From Mucilaginibacter auburnensis (lineage in GTDB: Bacteria > Bacteroidota > Bacteroidia > Sphingobacteriales > Sphingobacteriaceae), in contig NZ_PGFJ01000001.1 of NCBI RefSeq assembly GCF_002797815.1, positions 496,001 through 560,000 of the forward strand: 64,000 nt of DNA. Direction: 5' to 3'. Shown one piece after another: positions 41,890 to 51,858 of this stretch. Under the pieces are notes generated by a model. That model was not told the origin of the DNA and made no database searches. It worked only from the letters and a program-made list of their open reading frames with translations. The number at the start of each line of letters is the position of its first letter. Positions within the stretch are counted from its first letter, which is position 1. The translations under genes were made by a program, and so were the position numbers.

Positions 41890-44320
41890 AATTCCCGCTG
41901 TTAACCCGGCCTTTCTCTGCTTCTGCACCACTGCGGTGTTGTCTTGCTTTTATGGTTGTGCTGCCAAAGTTGTAGGTAACATTTACCCTGAATACCCGCG
42001 TATCGCTTTTTTGACGGATAGAGAAATTATTGCCTAATGCATTACTGTTAAGGTCATTTCTCATGGTGTTGAAAACGTCATTTAAGGCAACTTTAACGTT
42101 TAGTTTTTTATTAGCGAAGCTGCGGCTTAAGCCTGCGTCGACTGCATATCGCGGAAACAGGTAGTATATGCCGTAAACTAATGATGATCGGTAATCTCCT
42201 ACTAATTCAGCTTTAAATTTACCCACTGTAAATGTTTGCGTTGTTTTTGCGGTGAAAGCTACACGGCCATTATCAACATTGCCGGTTGTGCTATTTGATT
42301 TAAAGCCTAAGTAGAAACCATTGAAGTTAATGTTACCGCTCCACCATTTAGTGATCTGAAATGGCGAAAAAATATTAACGTTATAGCTTTTCTGCGTTCT
42401 TAAGTTGTCATTTGTTTGGAAGGTAAAGTTACCTTTTGTTAAAATCAATTCGGTTATAACATCGGTTGTGAGACTGTACCCTAAGCTAACATCAATAGTT
42501 TTGTTGTAAGTGTAGTTCAACTCAAAGTTGTTGGTGTATTGCGGTTTCAAAAAGGCATTTCCCTGGTTGAAAGTAAAGGGATCAAGGTAGTAAATGAACG
42601 GATTCAGATCGTCATAATTTGGCCTGTCAATACGACGGCTGTAGGTGAATCCTAAATCATGCTTCTTGCCTAATGAGCGGTTGATGAACAAACTCGGAAA
42701 AAAATTCAGATAGCTGCGTTTAATCTGCTGTACGCCTAAAAGGTTACCGTCTGATTCGGTGTTTTCAGCGCGTAATCCAACCTGTATTGAACCGCCTTTA
42801 AATTGGTGACTGATGTTTGTATAGGCTGCTGCTATTTGTTCCGTGTAGATAAACCTGTTGGTGCGTCCGGCATCATTTTCAAAATCTGTTCCGTTAAATT
42901 TTTGAGCGCGCAGGTCATTATCCGTTTTCACACTGCTAAATTTTAAGCCGCTCTCCAATTTCCAGGTTTTGCTCAAGGGTTTGGTATAGTCCACTTTTCC
43001 TGAATATATTTCAATGCTTGAAGGGGTTTGATTGCGCAACAGCAACGGTTTTTTATCCGCAGCCGGGTCGGGTTTACCATCCGGTGTAAAGTAGTATGTA
43101 TTGTATTCCGCTATATTATTGTTGCTGAATTTTGAATAGTCAAGGTCTGCCCCTAACTCCTGCCCCAGTGTATCTATCTTGAACCTGTCGTTTAGGTTAA
43201 AAGCAAGGTTTTTGTAGCGCTGATTCATTAAAGAGGAAGTGTTTAAATACGACCGTAGTATACCAGTTCCCGATCTGCGTTCGGTATGGTTGTCATTAAT
43301 ATCTCTTCCGCCGTTGCTGTAACCACTTGCAACAACGCCAACTGTATTTTTTGAGCTGGTTTCCAGATCAGCGCCTATATTGAAATTATTGTAGTAGTTA
43401 AAGGTTGGCATTTTTGTTAGCTGATTAAAGATCGGGGTGTCAGGATTGGCTACTACACGGTCAATTAACAGCTCACGGTAGCGGTTATTATCACCCCTGC
43501 TAAAAGTACCAAACACATTGAGCGGGCCGTTTTTATGGTTGAGGTTCAAACTCATATTGTCGCGGTTGGCGTGTCCACGGGCGTAGCCTGCAGTCAAGCT
43601 ACCATTGGTGCCTTTTTGCTTATTCTTTTTTAGTTTGATGTTGATGATGCCTGAGTTACCGGCAGCATCATATTTTGCCGACGGGTTGGTGATGATCTCA
43701 ATAGATGCAATGGTAGTACCATCCGTTGAGCGTAACAAAGTGGCCAGTTGCGCCTGAGACAGGTAGGTTAACTTGTCATTGATCATGATGGTAACGCCTT
43801 GTTTACCGCGCAAGCTTATATTGTCATCTTTGTCAATAGTTACACCCGGGGCGCGTTCCAGTATTTCTAATGCGGTGTTTCCGGCTGCAAGTACGCTGTT
43901 TTCAACGTTCATTACCGTGCGGTCAACTTTGCGTTCAATTAAAGGTTTGGTGGCATTAACGTTAACGGTGTTCAATGTTTTTCCGGCTTCGGCCATAGTT
44001 ATGACCTGAACAGTAACTGCGCCGGTACCGTCAACTGTAAACGCAGCACTTTTGCCTGTATTATAGCCCACAGATGTTGCCTTTATAACATAGCTGCCTT
44101 TGGCAACATTATCAAAAGCATAGTTTCCTTTTTCGTTGCTCAGGGCTCCTTTCACAATGCTTGAATCGGCAGCGCGTAACAAACTTACTGTGGCAAACTC
44201 CACCGGCTTTGCGGCGCCGTCGTTTAAGGTGCCGGTAATTTTTGACGTTTGTGCCAATGCCGTGACCGTGCAGGTAATTGTTAGCAGTAAGGTATATATG
44301 GAGGTAAAAAGTAGTTTCAT
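41888..44320 (-). CDS. TonB-dependent-receptor-like outer-membrane beta-barrel protein
   Basis: The start at 44320 (MKLLFTSIYTLLLTITCTVT) gives a signal peptide; the longer frame begins at 44338. An N-terminal CarboxypepD_reg-like domain follows (ITGTLNDGAAKPVEFATVSL, KGSYVIKATSVGY). Then a plug domain (LERAPGVTIDKDDNISLRG, VTIMINDKLTYLSQAQL) and a large barrel of the OMP_b-brl_3 type ending VFRVNVTYNFGSTTIK. About 810 residues. Members lack a clear TonB box and their ligand is unknown. The gene is isolated. Confidence 0.88.
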   Translation of the reverse strand: MKLLFTSIYTLLLTITCTVTALAQTSKITGTLNDGAAKPVEFATVSLLRAADSSIVKGALSNEKGNYAFDNVAKGSYVIKATSVGYNTGKSAAFTVDGTGAVTVQVITMAEAGKTLNTVNVNATKPLIERKVDRTVMNVENSVLAAGNTALEILERAPGVTIDKDDNISLRGKQGVTIMINDKLTYLSQAQLATLLRSTDGTTIASIEIITNPSAKYDAAGNSGIINIKLKKNKQKGTNGSLTAGYARGHANRDNMSLNLNHKNGPLNVFGTFSRGDNNRYRELLIDRVVANPDTPIFNQLTKMPTFNYYNNFNIGADLETSSKNTVGVVASGYSNGGRDINDNHTERRSGTGILRSYLNTSSLMNQRYKNLAFNLNDRFKIDTLGQELGADLDYSKFSNNNIAEYNTYYFTPDGKPDPAADKKPLLLRNQTPSSIEIYSGKVDYTKPLSKTWKLESGLKFSSVKTDNDLRAQKFNGTDFENDAGRTNRFIYTEQIAAAYTNISHQFKGGSIQVGLRAENTESDGNLLGVQQIKRSYLNFFPSLFINRSLGKKHDLGFTYSRRIDRPNYDDLNPFIYYLDPFTFNQGNAFLKPQYTNNFELNYTYNKTIDVSLGYSLTTDVITELILTKGNFTFQTNDNLRTQKSYNVNIFSPFQITKWWSGNINFNGFYLGFKSNSTTGNVDNGRVAFTAKTTQTFTVGKFKAELVGDYRSSLVYGIYYLFPRYAVDAGLSRSFANKKLNVKVALNDVFNTMRNDLNSNALGNNFSIRQKSDTRVFRVNVTYNFGSTTIKARQHRSGAEAEKGRVNSGN

Positions 44321-44522
44321 ATGCAAAAAAATTGACAAAATGCTTTCCCTAAGAGAACTGGTCCTCTTTTAAAAATTTATTGATTAATGATTTGATTAAA
44401 CCGCCGGATGTTAAGGCGATCTGTTGTTTTTATTATAAAGCGCTCGGGCTTATTCTGTCAATAAGATGCTGAAACCCGTAGTTAGGTTACAAACAATTTT
44501 AAATTTTTGCAGGGCAGCGCAC

Positions 44523-44729
44523 TTATACTTTGCTAAGTGCCGGAAAAAGAGGGCATATAAAATCTTCAAAAAATGAAAATGGCGCTTTAGGCCTGGTACT
44601 TTCTACTGAAGCGAATGCCTTAAAACTATTCGCTCTCAGTTGCCTTAAAGGTGTTTTGAGGCTATAAAAAGTTAGTATAAGCCCGCTGAATAACAGCAGG
44701 CTTATATATTTAATATATGCGGTGAACAT
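44523..44729 (-). CDS. Small hypothetical membrane protein (68 aa)
   Basis: The frame begins 6 bp after the PspC-domain gene stop on the same strand, which favours real translation. It starts MFTAYIKYISLLLFSGLILTF with a single hydrophobic helix, followed by a soluble Phe/Pro/Ser-rich tail (EDFICPLFPALSKV). No family is recognised. A chance frame cannot be excluded. Confidence 0.4.
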   Translation of the reverse strand: MFTAYIKYISLLLFSGLILTFYSLKTPLRQLRANSFKAFASVESTRPKAPFSFFEDFICPLFPALSKV

Positions 44730-44735
44730 TTTGGC

Positions 44736-46370
44736 TTATTTAACGCGTTTTAAACTGTCGGGCTTAGCAACTACAGAGGTGTCAACTTTGCATTCAAGGC
44801 CGTTAACGGTCATTATAAATTCGGCAGAATGGTTGTCATTGCTTTTGTTAATTTCGTTGCATGAGTAATAATCAACACCATCATTAATATACCAATTAAA
44901 CTCATCATTAATAACAACCACTGCGTTGACAGGTACTTTTAACGTAAGTTCAATTTCCTGATCGTGCCATGTTGCTCCACCAACACGTTGCAGACGCTTG
45001 TCAAATTTCAAAACAGAATCCTGCTGCGTAAATATGTATCGGGTATTGCGCGCATTAAATAATGCATCTTCATAACTGCTGCCTTTTGACCGATAAGTTT
45101 GAACTAAAACGGGACGATCAACATCAGCTTTTTCAATCCTTATCTGCACATTGCGCGGCTCGTTTTTTTCAAATTCTTCGTCGCCATAAGTAAGGGTTCC
45201 GTTAAAGTTTTTCTTAATATCTAACCGGCTGCTGTCTTCGCCGGTAAGGTACATTACATCATTCAGTGTTAAATAATATTTATTGTTAGAGGATTTTGCC
45301 AAAGGGGATGTTTGTGTAAAGCTTGCTGTTGAACGAAAGCCCTTGCTAATTTTACTGCCATAGTATAGACCGGTGCTTACTGCAAACAGCCAAACAGTTA
45401 ACAAAACAACACCTGACGAGCGCGAAATAGACTCAGTGTTGAATACCGCCTTCAAAATAAGCAATATAATAGCCAACACCGGAACGAATGCCACCAGGAA
45501 GATGGAAATATACATCCACTCCGAATATTCATTGTTTACTATACTGAACGGGAACATGTGTACCGGGCCTGTGTTCCATATCAATATTGCAGCGAGACTA
45601 ATTACCATGGCTACGGCGAATCCAAAAAAGGTAAGTAAAATTAAAACACTCAAAATTTTAAAAAGCACTTTGCCTGTGCCTCTGAAAAATCGGCCAATAT
45701 GGAAAAACAACTCACCTAAAAGATCCCTAAAACGGTAAATAAACGGCTTTGATTCATTTTTGAGGTTACTTAATTGCCCTTTTACCGCACTCATTTCTTC
45801 TTCAAAGTTGTTTTTAAAACCTTGCAGGGTAAGCTTTTGCCCTTTCATGGCCATGCGGTCTGCTCGTGTAATAGCTTTTGGCACAACTATCCATAGTATG
45901 ATGTAAAGGATAATGCCGAGGCCGCCAAAAGGAGCCAAAACTGCAAACAACAACCTGAACCAAATGGCAGATATATTGAAATAATTGCCCAGGCCCGAAG
46001 CAACACCCGCTATTATACGGTAATCGGGATCGCGAAACAGTGTGCGCGTGCCGCCAACAGCGGCAAATGCATCTGCCTGGCTTTGTGCAGTCGGTTCTTC
46101 ATCGGCATGTTCAAAATCTTCAACCGTGCCCATTTGGGCAATTACGGTTTTAACGTCTGCCTCTACAATAACCTGTTTATTATCTCGGGTTAATATTTCA
46201 GCAAACATTTCCGCAATGCGGTTCTCAATATCAGTGGTTATCTCCAGACTGTCGGCCGAATTAAGAAAATGGCGCTTTACATCTGTGATGTAGTTTTTAA
46301 GTACTTCGTAAGCATCTTCTTCAATATGAAAAACAATGCCGTTTATGTTTATGATGATGGTTTTGTTCAT
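44736..46370 (-). CDS. PspC-domain membrane protein
   Basis: A 544-residue protein. The N-terminal about 110 residues are a soluble region starting TIIININGIVFHIEEDAYEV (the HAAS-like domain paired with PadR proteins). The PspC domain is at about 120-175 (IIAGVASGLGNYFNISAIWF, GLGIILYIILWIVVPKA). Four or five more helices follow, then a periplasmic beta-rich tail (VPVNAVVVINDEFNWYIND). PspC proteins respond to envelope stress. It lies 18 bp after the padR gene in the same operon. Confidence 0.92.
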   Translation of the reverse strand: MNKTIIININGIVFHIEEDAYEVLKNYITDVKRHFLNSADSLEITTDIENRIAEMFAEILTRDNKQVIVEADVKTVIAQMGTVEDFEHADEEPTAQSQADAFAAVGGTRTLFRDPDYRIIAGVASGLGNYFNISAIWFRLLFAVLAPFGGLGIILYIILWIVVPKAITRADRMAMKGQKLTLQGFKNNFEEEMSAVKGQLSNLKNESKPFIYRFRDLLGELFFHIGRFFRGTGKVLFKILSVLILLTFFGFAVAMVISLAAILIWNTGPVHMFPFSIVNNEYSEWMYISIFLVAFVPVLAIILLILKAVFNTESISRSSGVVLLTVWLFAVSTGLYYGSKISKGFRSTASFTQTSPLAKSSNNKYYLTLNDVMYLTGEDSSRLDIKKNFNGTLTYGDEEFEKNEPRNVQIRIEKADVDRPVLVQTYRSKGSSYEDALFNARNTRYIFTQQDSVLKFDKRLQRVGGATWHDQEIELTLKVPVNAVVVINDEFNWYINDGVDYYSCNEINKSNDNHSAEFIMTVNGLECKVDTSVVAKPDSLKRVK

Positions 46371-46388
46371 GGTGCAAATTTTTCAGGG

Positions 46389-46721
46389 TTATTTATTTTT
46401 TCCAACGGCGGTGTTTACGGCAAAAACCAGTTCGTTCCAGGTGGTATCTAACTGTTCAAGCACTTTGCGGCCTTCGGGCGATAGGGCGTAATACTTGCGT
46501 GGAGGGCCTGATGTAGATTCAACCCAGTTATAAGTTAGCAGCCCATTGTTCTTAAGGCGCGTTAATAGAGGATACAAAGTGCCCTCAACTACCAGCAACT
46601 GGGCTTTCTTGAGTTCGGCAATTATATCTGAAGCGTAGGTTTCATCGCGGGCGATGATAGAGAGTATACAGTACTCCAATATACCCTTACGCATTTGTGT
46701 TTGTGTGTTCTCTGCAATCAT
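46389..46721 (-). CDS. PadR-family transcriptional repressor
   Basis: The start at 46721 (MIAENTQTQMRKGILEYCIL) matches usual Bacteroidota family members; an extended frame reaches 46757. The winged helix covers residues 10-85 (SDIIAELKKAQLLVVEGTLYPLLTRLKNNGLL, GPPRKYYALSPEGRKVLEQL). At 110 residues it is a minimal PadR. It precedes the PspC gene and probably represses this operon through the palindrome at 46745-46762. Confidence 0.93.
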   Translation of the reverse strand: MIAENTQTQMRKGILEYCILSIIARDETYASDIIAELKKAQLLVVEGTLYPLLTRLKNNGLLTYNWVESTSGPPRKYYALSPEGRKVLEQLDTTWNELVFAVNTAVGKNK

Positions 46722-46725
46722 AATA

Positions 46726-46762
46726 CAAAGATATATGTTTAAAAATGTATTATGCAATACAT
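46726..46762 (-). promoter_or_regulatory. padR promoter with PadR-type operator
   Basis: The minus-strand -7 box TATCTTTG is at 46733-46726, with a TTG about 20 bases upstream. ATGTATTATGCAATACAT (46745-46762) has 7-bp arms and the ATGT-N10-ACAT form recognised by PadR proteins. It covers the -33 region, fitting autorepression. The leader to the ATG at 46721 would be almost absent. Confidence 0.65.
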
Positions 46763-46835
46763 AGTACTGAAATTATTTAAATATTTTTATCAGGGCTGCT
46801 TTTAGGAAAAAAATTTTCGGTTTTTAGTGAAATTA

Positions 46836-46867
46836 TTTGTGAATTCAATAATGTAACACTACTTTTA
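46836..46867 (+). promoter_or_regulatory. Probable promoter of the susC operon
   Basis: TTTG (46836-46839), 20 bases and TACTTTTA (46860-46867) approximate the consensus with one change. The susC ATG is 41 bases downstream. Confidence 0.5.
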
Positions 46868-46907
46868 TGATTAATTAACTATTAACTGATCTTATTTATT
46901 CAAACGC

Positions 46908-49900
46908 ATGAAAAAACTTCTACTAGTAAGTTTGTGCTTCTTGATGTTATTTTTAACGCAAGCGTTTGCACAAAACCGTACTATTACTGGTACGGTTACA
47001 GCCAAAGACGATGGCTTACCCATTCCGGGAGTAACAGTAAAAATCAAAGGAACCACTAACGGCGTACCTACCGATGCAAGCGGTAAGTATTCTATTTCTG
47101 CACCAACCGGCGCAGTTTTGCAGTTTTCGTTCGTTGCTTTTCAAACAAAGGAAGTAACCGTTGGAGGTCAAAGCGTACTAAACGTTATTCTTGAATCTGA
47201 CAATAAGCTGTTAAGCGAAGTTGTGGTAACTGCCTTAGGTATTGAAAGGCAAAAAAGAGAGTTAGGTTATGCTTCTGCAGTGGTAAAAAACGAAGCTATC
47301 AACGCAGGTAGCGCAGTAAACTTAGCAAACGGTTTGCAAGGTAAAGTTTCTGGTTTGAACATTACCACAACTAACAGCGGTGTATTTGAGAACGTTAAGA
47401 TCAACCTTCGTGGTATCCGTTCATTAACCGGTAACAACAACCCTTTATTATTGGTTGACGGTGTTCAAACTGATATTAACTACCTGTCATCTATCAACCC
47501 TAATGACATTGAGGATGTGAACATTATTAAAGGTTCATCAGGTGCCGGTATCTACGGTTCTGATGCACGTAACGGTGTTATCATTGTTACAACCAAAAAA
47601 GGTTCAAAAACCGGCGCTCCGGTAGTAACAGTTAGTAACTCTACTCAGTTTCAATCAGTTAGCTTCTTTCCAAGTTTTCAAAATCAATTTGGTTTAGGTG
47701 GTGGTGGTAACGCTGCCGGTTTAGGCGGTTATGATCCAATTGAGAACTGGTCATGGGGCCCGCGTTATGATGGTGCGATGACTCAGATCGGTCCTGATTT
47801 GGATGGTATTGTTGACCCTGTATTTGGCGCATTAACAACTCAAAAAATTAAATATAGCCCAAATAACTCAAGAAAAGAGTTCTTCAAAACCGGTACTATC
47901 GTTCAAAACGACGTTTCTTATTCAGAAAAGAACTTTTTCTTATCGTTACAAGACGCGTTAACCAACGGTATAGTTCCTAACGATAAAAACCGTAGAAGTG
48001 GCTTCCGTTTAAACGTGGCTAAAGAATACGGCAGATTAAAAGTGGGTGTAAACACAAACTACGTACAAAATAACTATAACCTGTTTGACCAGGAAGGTAT
48101 GTCTGATTACAACGTTACTCAAAACGTTGGTTTGAATCAGGGTTTGATGAACTTATTGTTCAACACAAACGGTTTCGTTAACTTACAAGATTACAAAGAT
48201 TACAAAAACAATCCTTACGCATCTTACAACTACTACTTTACAAACTATGGCTTAAACCCATATTTTGCTATTGATAACTGGCGTAAAGAAGGTAAAAAAC
48301 AAGATCTAAAAGCTGATTTGAATTTAGACTTTAAAGTTGCAGATTGGTTGAACTTGACTTACCGCGGATCTTTAACAAGCACTACACTTGTTGAAAGAAG
48401 AAAATCAAGAGGTGAGAATGCAAATGCTTTCGGTCATGACGAAAGAGGTTTTGGATTGATTCCGGGTGCTGTTGAAGAACGCGCTTACACGCAACAACGT
48501 ATGTCATCTGAGTTGTTCGCTTCTTTTAACAAACAAATTAACGAAGATTTCAAAGTGACAGCTATCGCTGGTACTTATGTTCGTCAGGATGACGGTCGCG
48601 ATACCAGAGTTGGTGCTACAGTGTTGAACGTTAAAGATCTTTACAACATTGGTCAGCGTGCCGGCGAGCTTACCGGTTCATCTCCAATGAGAAGATCAAG
48701 ATTGTTTGCTGTATACGGCAGTGCAGGTGTTGGTTACAAAGGCTGGGCAAACATAGAGGTTACAGCACGTAACGAAAAAACTTCAGTTTTAGCAGAAGGT
48801 TTGAATAGCTATTTCTATCCAGGCGTTACTGGTTCGGTTATCCTTAGCGATGCCATTGATGGCCTGAAAAACAATAATGTTCTTTCTTACTTAAAATTAC
48901 GTGGTGGCTGGAACAAAACAGGTAACTCTGATATAGCTCCGTACCAGTTAGCTGCAACTTTTGATCAGGGCGGTGGCTTCCCTTATGGTTCAACTGCCGG
49001 TTATTCTGCAGGCAACACCACTTATAATCCGGCATTGAAACCTGAATTTATTCAGGCTACAGAGGTTGGTTTGGAAGCAGGTTTCTTAAACAGCAGAATT
49101 AACGTGGAATTAACCGCGTTCAACCAAAAGATGACTGACCAGATCATTCCTATCGCAGTATCAAGCGGTACAGGTTATACTCAGGCATATGTTAACGCTG
49201 CATCTTTCAGGAACAGAGGTTTGGAGATGGACTTAAAATTAACTCCATTGGTTAACCTTGGTCAGGTACATGTTAATTTCGCTGCTAACGCTACTTACAA
49301 TGAAAGCGTTGTAACTTCAGTATACCCTGGTCTTGATCAGGTATTTATTGGTGGATACACTGCTGCAGGTAACTACGCAATAAAAGACTATCCAGCATTT
49401 ATGATCAGAGCTACAGACTATAACCGCGATCCTGCTACAGGAAAAGTTATTGTTAGTGCTTTAACCGGTGCTCCAACTGCTGCAACTAATACAGTAATAT
49501 ATGGTCAAACCTTGCCAAAATGGGTAGTTGGTTTAAATCCATCTGTTCGTTGGAAAAGTTTAAACCTTTCTGCTTTGTTTGAATACAAAGGTGGTCACCA
49601 GGCTTATGCTGATATCGGCGACGCAATGTCATGGACAGGTGTTTCTGATCTGTCTGCAACTAATAGCCGCGAGAGATTTATATTCCCTAACTCTGTTTAT
49701 CAAGCTGTTGCAGGTGGTCCGTACATTCCAAACACCAGCGTAACTTTAAACAGCCCGGAAGGTTTCTGGACCGGCGTTGGTCGTTCTGTTAAATCAAACT
49801 ATTTAATCAGCGCAGCTTCATGGAGATTCAGAGAGTTATCTATTAGCTACGATCTGCCTGTAGCAGCTGTGTTTGGTAGCACAAAAACTGTAAAAGCGCT

Positions 49901-50111
49901 TAGTGTTGCATTAACTGCCAGAAACCTTGTATTGTGGTTGCCTAAAAACAACAAATATCAGGATCCTGACTTTACCTTTAGCGGTGCATCAACTGGTTTC
50001 GGAACCGGCGGTACTACCGGCGTAACAACAGGTAATCAAGCTGGTATAAGTAACTCAACAATTAACCCTCCTGTTAGAACAATTGGTGGTAATATAACAG
50101 TTACATTCTAA
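46908..50111 (+). CDS. SusC/RagA-type TonB-linked outer-membrane transporter
   Basis: A 1067-residue protein. The signal peptide ends at AFAQ. A CarboxypepD_reg-like domain follows (ITGTVTAKDDGLPIPGVTVKI). The TonB-box-like EVVVTALGIERQKRELGYA is near residue 104. Then come the plug (LQGKVSGLNITTTNSG, NLRGIRSLTGNNNPLLLVDG) and a large barrel ending PPVRTIGGNITVTF. It forms the outer-membrane channel of a nutrient-import pair with the SusD lipoprotein. The first gene of a three-gene operon; no anti-sigma/sigma pair or hydrolase gene is adjacent. Confidence 0.95.
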   Translation: MKKLLLVSLCFLMLFLTQAFAQNRTITGTVTAKDDGLPIPGVTVKIKGTTNGVPTDASGKYSISAPTGAVLQFSFVAFQTKEVTVGGQSVLNVILESDNKLLSEVVVTALGIERQKRELGYASAVVKNEAINAGSAVNLANGLQGKVSGLNITTTNSGVFENVKINLRGIRSLTGNNNPLLLVDGVQTDINYLSSINPNDIEDVNIIKGSSGAGIYGSDARNGVIIVTTKKGSKTGAPVVTVSNSTQFQSVSFFPSFQNQFGLGGGGNAAGLGGYDPIENWSWGPRYDGAMTQIGPDLDGIVDPVFGALTTQKIKYSPNNSRKEFFKTGTIVQNDVSYSEKNFFLSLQDALTNGIVPNDKNRRSGFRLNVAKEYGRLKVGVNTNYVQNNYNLFDQEGMSDYNVTQNVGLNQGLMNLLFNTNGFVNLQDYKDYKNNPYASYNYYFTNYGLNPYFAIDNWRKEGKKQDLKADLNLDFKVADWLNLTYRGSLTSTTLVERRKSRGENANAFGHDERGFGLIPGAVEERAYTQQRMSSELFASFNKQINEDFKVTAIAGTYVRQDDGRDTRVGATVLNVKDLYNIGQRAGELTGSSPMRRSRLFAVYGSAGVGYKGWANIEVTARNEKTSVLAEGLNSYFYPGVTGSVILSDAIDGLKNNNVLSYLKLRGGWNKTGNSDIAPYQLAATFDQGGGFPYGSTAGYSAGNTTYNPALKPEFIQATEVGLEAGFLNSRINVELTAFNQKMTDQIIPIAVSSGTGYTQAYVNAASFRNRGLEMDLKLTPLVNLGQVHVNFAANATYNESVVTSVYPGLDQVFIGGYTAAGNYAIKDYPAFMIRATDYNRDPATGKVIVSALTGAPTAATNTVIYGQTLPKWVVGLNPSVRWKSLNLSALFEYKGGHQAYADIGDAMSWTGVSDLSATNSRERFIFPNSVYQAVAGGPYIPNTSVTLNSPEGFWTGVGRSVKSNYLISAASWRFRELSISYDLPVAAVFGSTKTVKALSVALTARNLVLWLPKNNKYQDPDFTFSGASTGFGTGGTTGVTTGNQAGISNSTINPPVRTIGGNITVTF

Positions 50112-50133
50112 CACACATTAAATAGATATAGAG

Positions 50134-51831
50134 ATGAAAAAAATATTTATTTCGGTTTTTACAGCGGCGATGTTGTTTTCAACGAGCTGTAAGAAAGACT
50201 TTTTCAATATAAATAACAATCCAAACAACCCTACCGAAGCATCCATTACTCCAAAGGTATTATTACCACGTATTTTACATACACTTGGTGTGCGTACAGG
50301 TACTGGCTATGATTACGCTGCACAATGGACTGGGTATTGGGCACATTCAGGTACTTACGGTCAATCCGCAGAGATTGAATCTTACCAAATCACTGCCGCT
50401 TTTAATGCTACGCAATGGTCAAACTGGTACGATCTACTATTTGACGTTGCAATTCTGGAAAAACAAGGTAAAGCTTTAGATCAGCCTTTTTATGTGGCAG
50501 TAGCTAAAATTATTAAAGCCATTGGTTTTATGAACCTTGTTGATCAATACAACAATGTGCCATATTCAAAAGCGTTTGATGTATCTAACAACATTACTCC
50601 TCCTTATGATAAAGCTGAGGACATTTACAACGACCTGTTTGTTCAGTTAGATCAGGCTGCTGTTTTGTTGAAAACTACAGCGGCTACTACTGACGCTGAT
50701 ATACAGGCTGCCGACATTATGTTCGGTACAGTTAGCAGCGCTACAACCAACGAATCTGTGTATTGGAGAAAATTGGCTAACACTATGCGTCTGAAACTAT
50801 TAGTGCACATGTCGCAATTGCCTACAACTGGTGCTAAAGCTGCGACTGTATCTGCGGCAATTACCGCTGATGGTGCTGGTTACCTTGGTGCCGGAGAGAA
50901 TGCAGCTGTAAACCCCGGTTACGTAGCTGTAAATTTAAAGCAAAACCCTTATTGGGATACTTACAAATTATCGGCTTTAGGTGCTACTGACCAGTACAAC
51001 AGGGCAAATACATTTATACTTTCAAAATTTGCTGGTCCTGATGGTAGACTCGGAGCGAATAACAATACGACTACCAGAGGTCAACAACAAGCTGCAACTG
51101 AGGGTGCTGACGATGATTATCGCTACATGTTCGTGTTTAGTAAGGTTCAAACGCCTCTTACTAATCCTCAGGCAGGCTTTACAAACCCTAAACAGGAGGC
51201 GCCAGAATTTCCTAACGGCCCAGTTTATTTATATAACTACATAGGCGCTCAGTTTGGAGAGGTTGTTGTTAATACTGATCCATATAAAGCACCCAATCAA
51301 TCTGATGTGGCTGGCCCTGGCCTTGCTAAATCGGTATCTCAACCACAACAGGTGTTAACCGCTACTGAGAGTTTGTTTTTACAGGCAGAAGCTGCATCCA
51401 GAGGTTATATTGGTGGTGATGCAACAACTTTGTTAACTGCTGCAATAACAGAATCTTTTAATTTCCTTGGTGTAAATAAAACTTCAACAGGTGCATCTAC
51501 AACACCAGGTGCAGCAGCAACTGATTACATCACTAAAAGAAATATTGCCGGCCAATATGCAGCAGCAACCGCTGGTGATGGTAAAGCTAAAGTGATTGTT
51601 TTTGAAAAATGGTTGTCATTAATTGGCTTAAACCACCTGGAGGCTTATACAGATTACAGAAGATTAGGGGTTCCTGCAGACCTTCCATTATCATTGAATC
51701 CGGCAAGAGTTAACAACGTTATACCATTGCGTTTGCAATATCCTCAAAACGAATTTAACTACAATGCTACTAATGTAAACGCGCAAGGTGTTATTAATCC
51801 TCAAACATCAGCTGTTTTTTGGGATAAATAA
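50134..51831 (+). CDS. SusD/RagB-type substrate-binding lipoprotein
   Basis: A 565-residue protein with lipobox MLFSTSCKKDFF and NINNNPNNPTEASITPKVLL, the start typical of the SusD-like_2 group. TPR-like helices follow (WYDLLFDVAILEKQGKAL, AVAKIIKAIGFMNLVDQYNNVPY). The C-terminus has VIFEKWLSLIGLNHLEAYTDYRRLGVP. It caps the SusC barrel and binds the substrate at the cell surface. It begins 22 bp after susC. Confidence 0.95.
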   Translation: MKKIFISVFTAAMLFSTSCKKDFFNINNNPNNPTEASITPKVLLPRILHTLGVRTGTGYDYAAQWTGYWAHSGTYGQSAEIESYQITAAFNATQWSNWYDLLFDVAILEKQGKALDQPFYVAVAKIIKAIGFMNLVDQYNNVPYSKAFDVSNNITPPYDKAEDIYNDLFVQLDQAAVLLKTTAATTDADIQAADIMFGTVSSATTNESVYWRKLANTMRLKLLVHMSQLPTTGAKAATVSAAITADGAGYLGAGENAAVNPGYVAVNLKQNPYWDTYKLSALGATDQYNRANTFILSKFAGPDGRLGANNNTTTRGQQQAATEGADDDYRYMFVFSKVQTPLTNPQAGFTNPKQEAPEFPNGPVYLYNYIGAQFGEVVVNTDPYKAPNQSDVAGPGLAKSVSQPQQVLTATESLFLQAEAASRGYIGGDATTLLTAAITESFNFLGVNKTSTGASTTPGAAATDYITKRNIAGQYAAATAGDGKAKVIVFEKWLSLIGLNHLEAYTDYRRLGVPADLPLSLNPARVNNVIPLRLQYPQNEFNYNATNVNAQGVINPQTSAVFWDK

Positions 51832-51858
51832 TAGGTTTAATTTTTAAAGAAGAAGAAA

